Origin: Roseovarius sp. A-2 | GTDB lineage: Bacteria > Pseudomonadota > Alphaproteobacteria > Rhodobacterales > Rhodobacteraceae | DNA length: 64,000 bases | Reading direction: 5' to 3' | Assembly (NCBI RefSeq): GCF_002072155.1 | Contig: NZ_BDIY01000007.1 | Location: 99,912-163,911, forward strand | Shown: positions 8,864 through 16,049 of the stretch, in pieces | How the letters are laid out: each line of letters opens with the position of its first letter | Position numbering within the stretch: position 1 is the first letter of the stretch | The notes under the pieces: model-generated | What the model was told of the DNA's origin: nothing | Databases searched by the model: none | What the model saw: only the letters and a program-made list of their open reading frames with translations | Program-made: the position numbers and the translations under genes

Positions 8864-10386
8864 CAGCCGACCGACCCCTCAAGCGAGATCGCCACCAATT
8901 GCTGCGCCTCCATGGCGAACTCCATCGGCAGTGCCTGCAACACATCCTTGCAAAAGCCGTTGACGACGAGGGCAACCGCCTCTTCCTCGTCCATCCCGCG
9001 CGAGCGGCAATAGAACATCTGATCGTCATCGACCTTGGAGGTCGTCGCCTCATGCTCCACGCGAGAGGAGTTGTTCTTGACCTCGATATAGGGCACCGTA
9101 TGCGCCCCGCATTTGTCGCCGATCAGCAGGCTGTCGCATTGCGTGTAGTTGCGGCTGTTCTTGGCCTTGGGATGCATCGAGACTAGCCCGCGATAGGTGT
9201 TCTGTGCCACCCCGGCGCTGATCCCCTTCGACACGATCCGCGACCGGGTGTTCTTGCCCAGATGTATCATCTTGGTGCCGGTATCGGCCTGCTGATGGTT
9301 ATTGGCGATGGCGATGGAATAGAACTCGCCCTGGCTCTCGTCGCCGCGCAGGATGCAACTGGGGTATTTCCACGTCACCGCCGATCCGGTCTCGACCTGT
9401 GTCCACATCACCTTGGCCCGGTCGCCCCGACAATCGGCGCGCTTGGTGACGAAATTGTAGATCCCGCCCTTGCCGTTCTCGTCGCCCGGATACCAGTTCT
9501 GCACCGTGGAATATTTCACCTCGGCATCTTCCTCGACGATGATCTCGACCACGGCGGCATGCAATTGACTCTCGTCGCGCTGCGGCGCGGTGCAGCCTTC
9601 GAGGTAGCTTACATACGACCCCTTGTCGGCAATGATCAGCGTCCGCTCGAACTGCCCGGTGTTTTCGGCATTGATTCGGAAATAGGTGCTCAACTCCATC
9701 GGGCAGCGCACGCCCGGCGGAATATACACGAAGGACCCGTCCGAAAAGACCGCCGAATTCAGCGTCGCATAGAAATTGTCACTGACCGGCACGACGCTCC
9801 CGAGATACTTCTTCACCAGTTCGGGATGCTCCTTGATCGCCTCTGAGATCGAGCAGAAGATCACCCCCGCCTTGCGCAATTCGGCCTGAAAGGTGGTGCC
9901 GACGCTGACACTGTCAAACACCGCATCGACGGCCACCTTGCGGCCCTCGGCGGGCGCGTCCTCGGCCCCCTCGACCCCGGCAAGGATCATCTGTTCCTTC
10001 AGCGGAATGCCCAGCTTGGCATAGGTCTCCAGCAGCTTGGGGTCGACATCGTCAAGCGATTTGGGCTTCTCGGCCATGCTCTTGGGGCGCGCATAGTAAT
10101 ACTGCGCCTGAAAGTCGATCCTGGGGTAATCGACCATCGCCCAGTCGGGTTCTTTCTTCTCCAGCCAGCGCCGATAGGCCGCCAGCCGCCACTCGGTCAT
10201 CCATTCCGGCTCTTCGTTCTTGGACGAAATCAGCCGCACGATGTCCTCATTCAGGCCAAGCGGAGCGTAATCCATCTCGATATCGGTGTTCCAGCCGTGC
10301 TTGTAGGCGCCGCCCACCTGCCGCACCGCATCGACCGTTTCCTGATCAACGCCTTCCTTGACCTGGGTCTCGTCCAAAGCATCCAT
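8863..10386 (-). CDS. sufB: Fe-S cluster assembly scaffold SufB
   Basis: 507 residues, standard for alphaproteobacterial SufB. It forms the site where the nascent cluster is built. Family blocks seen in order: [64 protein letters not shown], and near the C-terminus [21 protein letters not shown], the acidic/His region that contacts SufC and SufD, followed by CRSRG. It follows the first cysteine desulfurase gene by 18 nt. Confidence 0.98.
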   Translation of the reverse strand: MDALDETQVKEGVDQETVDAVRQVGGAYKHGWNTDIEMDYAPLGLNEDIVRLISSKNEEPEWMTEWRLAAYRRWLEKKEPDWAMVDYPRIDFQAQYYYARPKSMAEKPKSLDDVDPKLLETYAKLGIPLKEQMILAGVEGAEDAPAEGRKVAVDAVFDSVSVGTTFQAELRKAGVIFCSISEAIKEHPELVKKYLGSVVPVSDNFYATLNSAVFSDGSFVYIPPGVRCPMELSTYFRINAENTGQFERTLIIADKGSYVSYLEGCTAPQRDESQLHAAVVEIIVEEDAEVKYSTVQNWYPGDENGKGGIYNFVTKRADCRGDRAKVMWTQVETGSAVTWKYPSCILRGDESQGEFYSIAIANNHQQADTGTKMIHLGKNTRSRIVSKGISAGVAQNTYRGLVSMHPKAKNSRNYTQCDSLLIGDKCGAHTVPYIEVKNNSSRVEHEATTSKVDDDQMFYCRSRGMDEEEAVALVVNGFCKDVLQALPMEFAMEAQQLVAISLEGSVG

Positions 10387-10404
10387 CGGCTTTCTCCCTT
10401 CCTC

Positions 10405-11448
10405 TCAGGCCATGCGAGCCCGATGTTTTTTCCAGCGCGTCAGCCAGCTTTCGGCAAAGCGCATGATCTCGTCTTCCGTCACATCCGGCCCCAGAGAGAC
10501 ACGGATCGCGCAGCTGGCATGGGCGTCGTCATATCCCATGGCGCGCAACACCCGACTCGCCCTGACCTTGCCGCTCGAACAGGCACTGCCTGCCGAAATC
10601 GCAAAGCCTGCAAGGTCCATTGCCATGACCTGCGTCTCGCCCTTCCAGCCCGGCGTGATGAAACAACTGGTGTTGGGCAGGCGCGACGCTGCTTTCCCGA
10701 CAAAAATAGTCTCATTCGCGGTCGCTGCAATAGTTGATTCTAGAATGTTTCTAAGTTTTTCGACCCGGCCCCAGACCCCCGCCGCCAGATCGCATGCGGC
10801 GGCCTCGGCCGCCGCACCGAACCCGGCGATGCCGATGACGTTCTCGGTGCCCGCGCGGCGGCCCATCTCCTGCCCGCCGCCCTTGATCTGCGCCGCAAGA
10901 TCGGTGCCGCGCCGAATGATCAGCGCGCCCACACCCTTGGGCCCGCCCAGCTTATGCGCCGACACCAGCGCCATCTCCGCGCCCGACCAGTTGAAGGCCA
11001 CCGGCAGCTTGCCAAAGCCCTGCGTCACGTCGCTGACGGCCAGACCCTCGGGCAGGTCCTGCACAACGCCGGTCTCGGAATTGGCCAGTTGCAGCACCGA
11101 ATGCGCGGGGTCCACCACCGTGACGCGTCCCGCCGCGTCTACCGCCAGATCCTCGCTCACCCAGGCCCCGACCGCATCATGCTCGATCATCGCACCGCTC
11201 AGACCGCGCCCGGCACAGGCCAATGCGGCACCTTCCGTCGCCCCAGAGGTAAAGATCACATCCGCGCCTTCAGCCCCAAACGCGGCCGCCACCTGCGCGC
11301 GGGCGCGCTCCACCAGACCCTTGGCGGCGCGTCCCTCGGCATGCACGCTCGACGGGTTGCCCAGCAGGTCCATCGCGGCAATCATCGCCGCCCGCGCCTC
11401 CGTGCGCAGCGGGGCCGTCGCATTGTAATCGAGGTAAACCCTGTCCAT
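10405..11448 (-). CDS. Cysteine desulfurase, NifS/IscS class
   Basis: 347 residues from the ATG at 11448 (MDRVYLDYNATAPLR, the standard NifS/IscS opening). PLP lysine K166 in SAHKLGGPKG; active cysteine C290 in SAGSACSSGK on the mobile loop typical of class I enzymes. It lies between iscR and sufB, so the operon encodes two desulfurases, this one and SufS at its far end. Codons near residues 230-250 (AAA CTT AGA AAC ATT CTA GAA) are far more AT-rich than elsewhere in the gene and coincide with a palindrome almost identical to the one upstream of iscR. Confidence 0.95.
   Translation of the reverse strand: MDRVYLDYNATAPLRTEARAAMIAAMDLLGNPSSVHAEGRAAKGLVERARAQVAAAFGAEGADVIFTSGATEGAALACAGRGLSGAMIEHDAVGAWVSEDLAVDAAGRVTVVDPAHSVLQLANSETGVVQDLPEGLAVSDVTQGFGKLPVAFNWSGAEMALVSAHKLGGPKGVGALIIRRGTDLAAQIKGGGQEMGRRAGTENVIGIAGFGAAAEAAACDLAAGVWGRVEKLRNILESTIAATANETIFVGKAASRLPNTSCFITPGWKGETQVMAMDLAGFAISAGSACSSGKVRASRVLRAMGYDDAHASCAIRVSLGPDVTEDEIMRFAESWLTRWKKHRARMA
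10740..10754 (-). promoter_or_regulatory. Intragenic IscR-type palindrome inside the cysteine desulfurase gene
   Basis: Reverse strand TTAGAAACATTCTAG. It matches 13 of 15 bases of the box upstream of iscR (TTAGAAACGTTCTAA). It lies about 354 bp ahead of the sufB start, inside codons 232-237 of the desulfurase. The codons used are rare for this gene, which suggests selection on the DNA itself. A second promoter or internal IscR control point for sufBCDS is the inference. Confidence 0.5.
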
Positions 11449-11456
11449 GGCTGCCG

Positions 11457-11503
11457 TTTCTTTATGGATCCAATACTCCGGGGGCGTGGGGGCTGGCCCC
11501 CAC
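11457..11503. repeat. Dispersed intergenic repeat with hairpin, copy 1
   Basis: Between iscR and the desulfurase gene. It contains an 8-bp perfect stem (GTGGGGGC / GCCCCCAC, 11486-11503) and, read on the reverse strand, CCCCCGGAGTATTGGATCC then ATAAAGAAACGGC. A second copy with the same order lies at 15854-15903. The hairpin could partly terminate transcription between iscR and the rest of the operon. Confidence 0.6.
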
Positions 11504-11516
11504 CTGTCGCCCGGTC

Positions 11517-11978
11517 TCAGTCCTCGTCCACCACCGAGAAAAGATGCGGCACCGCCGGGCACGGGGCCAGCGAATTGCCCGCCACATCGCTCAGCCGTGT
11601 CTGGTGCAGGAACACATAGACCTGCGCGCTCAACCCTTCCCACAGCCGGTTTGCCATGGATTGCGCGCGCGACCCGCTCGCCCCGCCCGAGGCACCGGCA
11701 CCTTTATGCAGCGCATCGACCGTCTCATCGACCGCCGCCAGCACATCGGCCACCCGGATTTCCGTCGCGGGTCGTGCCAGCCGGTAGCCACCGCCAGGGC
11801 CGCGCACCGAGGTCACCAGTTCCGCGCGCCGCAGCTTGACGAAAAGCTGTTCGAGATAGGGCAACGAGATATCCTGCCGTCGCGACACCTCGCCCAGGGT
11901 GACCACTTCGCCGACGGGCTGCAGCGCGATATCGACCAGCGCCACCATCGCGTAACGCCCCTTGGTGCTGAGTTTCAT
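11517..11978 (-). CDS. iscR: Rrf2-family regulator IscR, single-cysteine type
   Basis: 153 residues. N-terminal winged helix MKLSTKGRYAMVALVDIA...ISLPYLEQLFVKLRRAELVTSVRGPGGGYRLAR as in all IscR/Rrf2 proteins. The three clustered cysteines that hold the [2Fe-2S] cluster in E. coli IscR are absent; the corresponding stretch reads HKGAGASGGASGSRAQ. Only one cysteine is present, near residue 139 (APCPAVPHL). The Rhodobacter sphaeroides IscR, which lacks the three cysteines yet binds a cluster and represses the suf operon under iron sufficiency, is the known precedent. First gene of the operon, with a GGGGAGAGG ribosome site and a palindromic box upstream. Confidence 0.95.
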   Translation of the reverse strand: MKLSTKGRYAMVALVDIALQPVGEVVTLGEVSRRQDISLPYLEQLFVKLRRAELVTSVRGPGGGYRLARPATEIRVADVLAAVDETVDALHKGAGASGGASGSRAQSMANRLWEGLSAQVYVFLHQTRLSDVAGNSLAPCPAVPHLFSVVDED

Positions 11979-12060
11979 GGGCCTCTCCCCTCGCGAACAG
12001 ATTGACCTTGCGCGACGCAGGGCTTATCTCGCTCTGAGCCAGTCTGGCACTGACCGTAAT

Positions 12061-12075
12061 TTAGAAACGTTCTAA
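12061..12075. promoter_or_regulatory. IscR-type operator (Iron-Rhodo-box-like palindrome)
   Basis: TTAGAAACGTTCTAA: perfect 6-bp inverted repeat TTAGAA/TTCTAA around ACG. It lies 82 bp upstream of iscR and 62 bp upstream of the divergent hydrolase gene. Rhodobacterales IscR is known to act on a palindromic element in front of iron and Fe-S genes; I recall that element only approximately, so identity is inferred from location and symmetry. A near copy is inside the desulfurase gene. Confidence 0.65.
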
Positions 12076-12137
12076 GGTGGCTAAGCGAATTCGTCAAGAT
12101 TTTCGCCAACCCCCGCAACAAGGACAAAAGGGACCCT

Positions 12138-12791
12138 ATGCCCGAGGTAATCTTTCCCGGCCCCGAAGGCCGTCTCGAAGGCCGCTACCATCCGCAAGCC
12201 GACAAGGACGCACCGATCGCGATCGTGCTGCACCCGCATCCGCAATTCGGCGGCACGATGAACAACAAGGTCGTCTACAACCTGCATTACGCCTTCTACA
12301 ACATGGGCTTTACGGTGCTGCGCTTCAACTTTCGCGGCGTCGGGCGGTCCCAGGGCGAATACGATCAGGGCGTGGGCGAGCTTTCCGATGCCGCCTCGGC
12401 GCTGGATTACCTGCAATCGATGAACAACAATTCCAAGCATTGCTGGGTCGCGGGCTTTTCGTTTGGCGCGTGGATCGGCATGCAGCTTCTGATGCGCCGC
12501 CCCGAGATCACCGGCTTCATCTCGGTCTCGCCCCCCGCCAACATGTATGATTTCAGCTTTCTCGCCCCCTGCCCTGCCTCGGGTCTGATCATCAACGGCA
12601 GCAGTGACCGCGTGGCCCCTCCGGCGGATACCACGTCGCTGGTTGGCAAACTGCACGAGCAGCAGGGCATCACCATCACCCATGAAGAGGTCGAGGGTGC
12701 CGACCATTTCTTCAAGGAACCGTATATGGACGGCATGATCGACACGGTCTCGACCTATGTCAAACGCCGCCTGACCGAAACGACGCGCTGA
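12138..12791 (+). CDS. Alpha/beta hydrolase
   Basis: 217 residues. The fold markers are the oxyanion region HPHPQFGGTMNN (about 32-43), the strand/turn FNFRGVGRSQGEYDQG, the nucleophile elbow GFSFGAW (Ser near residue 109), an acid in INGSSDRVAPP and the terminal His in GADHFF. It belongs to the cytoplasmic alpha/beta hydrolase group often annotated only as 'alpha/beta hydrolase', with no signal peptide. It diverges from iscR and shares its promoter region, so it may be influenced by the IscR box. Substrate unknown. Confidence 0.85.
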   Translation: MPEVIFPGPEGRLEGRYHPQADKDAPIAIVLHPHPQFGGTMNNKVVYNLHYAFYNMGFTVLRFNFRGVGRSQGEYDQGVGELSDAASALDYLQSMNNNSKHCWVAGFSFGAWIGMQLLMRRPEITGFISVSPPANMYDFSFLAPCPASGLIINGSSDRVAPPADTTSLVGKLHEQQGITITHEEVEGADHFFKEPYMDGMIDTVSTYVKRRLTETTR

Positions 12792-12803
12792 GGGCTTGCA
12801 CCG

Positions 12804-13055
12804 ATGGGTATCACCGAGGACCTCGCGGATGAGCTGGCCCGCGACGTGATCAAGGCGATCGAGGCCACCGGCAACGAAGATCTCGTCTCCGATATTCAAC
12901 AGGTGCTCGGGGCCACCTCGCAGACCGCCGAAGAGGCGTTCCTTGCAGCCGTCCGCGTGCGCCGCGCCAATATCAAGGCGCGCGCGGTGTTGATGACCAA
13001 GCTCAAGAAGTTCAAGGCCGAGAAAGAGGCGGCCGCCGGCAAGGCCGACGGCTGA
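12804..13055 (+). CDS. Conserved small helical protein
   Basis: 83 residues starting 12 nt after the hydrolase stop, so probably co-transcribed. Entirely helical prediction with an acidic N-terminus (GITEDLADELARDVIKAIEATG) and a basic C-terminal helix (RRANIKARAVLMTKLKKFKAEKE). No cysteines, no signal, no recognised domain. Function unknown. Confidence 0.7.
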   Translation: MGITEDLADELARDVIKAIEATGNEDLVSDIQQVLGATSQTAEEAFLAAVRVRRANIKARAVLMTKLKKFKAEKEAAAGKADG

Positions 13056-13323
13056 ACGGTCGAGCGTCGCGATTTTTTGGCCTTGAGCGGTCGTTGGACT
13101 GAGCCGCGCATCGTCGTGCCGCGGTGTGGCGATCCAACGTCCGCTTTGTAGCGCTTTATCTCAGCCAAACCCGAAAAGCATCAGAGCGCAGAGCAGGTTG
13201 TAGCCAAATCGCCGCGCCGGGGGGCGGCACGGCGATGCGCGGCGGCCTTACGGCCTTGATTCCGCGCAGAGGCATAAGGGCCAACGGCAGCTTCAGGTCA
13301 AACACACCCCCCGTGTCCGCCTC

Positions 13324-15750
13324 TCACGCCCTGAGCCGCCCCCCCTCCGGATCGAACGGCGGCGCGTGCAGGATACGCGCGCGGTGTGGCTGGCCCAGCA
13401 CCATCACCTCCACCGCATCACCGGGGCCGGCATCGCCCTTCACATATCCAAGCGCCAGGCTCATCCCCACGCCATAGCCGTAAGCCCCGGACGTCACGCG
13501 CCCCACCCCCACGCCATCCTTGAAGATCGGCTCGCCGCCCGTCGCATCGGCGTTCGAGGCACTCACATCCTCCTCGTCCAGCGCCAGCAGCACCAGCCGC
13601 TCGCGCGGCGCCTCACCGATCACCCGCTCCAGCGCCTGCTTGTTCAGGAAATCCTTGTCCATCTTGCACAGCCCCGCCAGCCCGGCCTCCTGCGGCCAGT
13701 ATTCGGGGCTGTATTCGCGCGACCATGATCCATAGCCCTTCTCGATCCGCAGGCTCATCAGCGCGCGGCTGCCGACCGGCCCGGCACCCATTTCGCGCCC
13801 CGCCTCGATCAACGCGGAGTAGAGCCGCGTCTGATCCTCGGCCGCACAATGCAACTCCCAGCCCAGATCGCCGGTGAAACTCACCCGCAGCGCCACGCAC
13901 GTCACCCCCGCGATCTCGATCTGTTGACTTGCCATGAACGCAAAATCCTCCGTGGCCAGCGACGCATTGGTCAGTCGCTGCAACATCTCGCGCGAGCGTG
14001 GCCCCGCCACGTTGAAGCCGCAAACCGCCTCGGTCAGGCTCTCGAACACGGTCCCTTCCGGCAGTGGCACGGCATCGAAGAACCGCTTGTGATAACGCTC
14101 CGCCATGCCCGAGGAGATCACCAGGAACTCCTCTTCGCCCAACCGCGTCACCGTCGCATCCCCGGCAATCCCGCCGCGCACGCCAATCAGCGGCGTCAGG
14201 CACGACCGGCCCACAGCTTTCGGCATCCGGTTGGCGAAAACGGCGTTGAGCCAATCCTCCGCCCCCGGCCCCTTGACCCGATACTTGGCGAAATTCGAGA
14301 TGTCGATGATGCCCGCCCGCTCGCGCAGCATGCGGGCCTCGGCGCCCACCGGCCCCCACCAGTTCTGCCGGGTGAAACCGTTGGTATCGACCACCCCCGG
14401 CTCATCGGCGAACCACAAAGGATGCTCCCAGCCATAGTTGAGGCCAAAGACCGCACCCATGTCCTTCTGCATCCCGTAGGCGGGCCGCATCCGCAAGGGC
14501 CGCCCCACCGCGCGCTCTTCATTTGGGTAATGGATGGCAAAGCGATGCGCGTATTGATCGCGCACCTTCGCCTTGACGAACGCCCGGTCATTGGCCCACA
14601 GCCCGAACCGCGCGATATCCCAGGCGAACATGTCGTATTTCATCTCGCCATGCACCAGCCATTCCGCCACCATCCAGCCCATGCCCGCCGATTGGCTGAA
14701 TCCGGGAATAATCCCGTTACAGCAGAAATAACCCTTCAACTCCGGCACCGGCCCAAGGATCACATTGGCATCGGGCGACCAGATCATCGGGCCGTTGATG
14801 ACCCGCTTGATGCCTGCCTCGCCCACCACCGGAACCCGGTCGATGGCGCGCATCATGTTCTCCTCGATCCGCTCCAGATCGTCGGGAAAGAGGTCATGCG
14901 CGAAATCGAGCGGCGTGCCATCTTCCGCCCAGAACCGCATGTCACGCTCATAGGCCCCGATCAGCAGGCCCTTACCCTCCTGCCGCAGGTAATACTCCCC
15001 ATCCCGGTCCGCGACCGAGGGCAGCCGCCGGTCCATCCCGGCGATTTCCGCGATCGTCTCGGTCACGAAATACTGGTGTTCGGTCGGCTGCAAGGGCAGG
15101 TCGATCCCAGCCAGCTTCGCCACCTCACGGCCCCAGAGGCCCGCTGCATTGATCACCCAAGGGGTGTGAATATTGCCCTTGGGCGTCTCGACGATCCATG
15201 TCCCGTCGGGTTGCGGCACTGTCGCCATAACCGGGGTGAAGCGATGGATCTCCGCCCCCCGCTGCCGCGCCCCTACCGCATAGGCATTGGTCACGCCCGA
15301 AGGATCAACATTGCCGCCATCGGGCTCATACATGATGCAGCGGATGCCGTCGAATTCAACCAACGGGTGCAGCCGCTCGGCCTCGTCCCGGGAAATCTCG
15401 TGGAAATTCATTCCGTAAAGCTTGGCCTTCGCGGCCTGCAACCGCAACTGATGCGCCCGGTTCTCGGTCTGCGCCAGATAGAGTGACCCCGGCTGAAATA
15501 CCCCGCAGCTTTGCCCGGTCTCCTCCTCCAGCGCGTTATACAAATTCATCGTGTAATGCTGCAGGCGGCTGATATTGGCGCTGTCATGCAACCCATGAAT
15601 ATTGGCCGCTGCATGCCATGTGCTGCCGCTCGTCAACTCGTCGCGTTCCAGCAGGACGACATCGCTCCAACCCAGCTTGGCCAAGTGATAGAGGATCGAA
15701 CATCCGATAACGCCGCCGCCGATCACGACAGCCTGTGCATGGGTCTTCAT
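13324..15750 (-). CDS. FAD-dependent oxidoreductase/GcvT fusion (dimethylglycine/sarcosine dehydrogenase type)
   Basis: 808 residues. N-terminal DAO-type FAD domain: dinucleotide site VVIGGGVIGCSILYHLAKLG at residues 8-27, then TSGSTWHAAAN, whose His is the covalent flavin attachment residue in dimethylglycine dehydrogenase. C-terminal half (from about 430) is a GcvT/aminomethyltransferase folate domain with SFTGDLGWELHC and ALMSLRIEKGYGSWSREYSPE. Such enzymes demethylate N-methylated amino acids (dimethylglycine, sarcosine or relatives) and hand the one-carbon unit to tetrahydrofolate. It is divergent from a paralogue of the same architecture. Exact substrate cannot be read from sequence. 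Confidence 0.9.
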   Translation of the reverse strand: MKTHAQAVVIGGGVIGCSILYHLAKLGWSDVVLLERDELTSGSTWHAAANIHGLHDSANISRLQHYTMNLYNALEEETGQSCGVFQPGSLYLAQTENRAHQLRLQAAKAKLYGMNFHEISRDEAERLHPLVEFDGIRCIMYEPDGGNVDPSGVTNAYAVGARQRGAEIHRFTPVMATVPQPDGTWIVETPKGNIHTPWVINAAGLWGREVAKLAGIDLPLQPTEHQYFVTETIAEIAGMDRRLPSVADRDGEYYLRQEGKGLLIGAYERDMRFWAEDGTPLDFAHDLFPDDLERIEENMMRAIDRVPVVGEAGIKRVINGPMIWSPDANVILGPVPELKGYFCCNGIIPGFSQSAGMGWMVAEWLVHGEMKYDMFAWDIARFGLWANDRAFVKAKVRDQYAHRFAIHYPNEERAVGRPLRMRPAYGMQKDMGAVFGLNYGWEHPLWFADEPGVVDTNGFTRQNWWGPVGAEARMLRERAGIIDISNFAKYRVKGPGAEDWLNAVFANRMPKAVGRSCLTPLIGVRGGIAGDATVTRLGEEEFLVISSGMAERYHKRFFDAVPLPEGTVFESLTEAVCGFNVAGPRSREMLQRLTNASLATEDFAFMASQQIEIAGVTCVALRVSFTGDLGWELHCAAEDQTRLYSALIEAGREMGAGPVGSRALMSLRIEKGYGSWSREYSPEYWPQEAGLAGLCKMDKDFLNKQALERVIGEAPRERLVLLALDEEDVSASNADATGGEPIFKDGVGVGRVTSGAYGYGVGMSLALGYVKGDAGPGDAVEVMVLGQPHRARILHAPPFDPEGGRLRA

Positions 15751-15853
15751 GGGGTGCCCTTCATTTTTTTCTCGCCCTCCACCCTGAAGCGCGCAGTCTT
15801 AGCGCGATTGCCCGTTTCCGACACGTTCTGTCGCGGTGATACACGGCCCCGCT

Positions 15854-15903
15854 GTTTCTTTACGGCTCAAGTACTCCGGGGAGTTTGAGGGGCAGCGCCC
15901 CTC
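15854..15903. repeat. Dispersed intergenic repeat with hairpin, copy 2
   Basis: Same order as the copy at 11457: stem GAGGGGC/GCCCCTC at 15887-15903 and, on the reverse strand, CTCCCCGGAGTACTTGAG then CCGTAAAGAAACAGC. It lies in the spacer between the two divergent FAD/GcvT genes. A weaker relative of the GAGTATTT part follows the terminator at 18465. Confidence 0.6.
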
Positions 15904-16049
15904 ATCCCGACAAATGCAGCGCGGCGCAGCCGCCCTGCATCGAAAGACACAGACACCCAAGAAAAACGACACATCCTGTCGCAAACCGGCATGCGGCGCG
16001 GTGGCGCGGCCTCAAATCTGGGCGCAGCATCAGCGAGGAGGCCGCATCC

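Noticed and set aside
13209..13235. GC-rich dyad in the 13.1-13.3 kb spacer as terminator
   Set aside because: Imperfect stem and weak T run; not convincing for either neighbouring gene.
13849..15486. A 545-codon frame on the plus strand opposite the FAD/GcvT gene
   Set aside because: It is a shadow: no domain, no ribosome site, high Arg/His/Pro content typical of antisense frames in GC-rich DNA, and the other strand encodes a clear enzyme.
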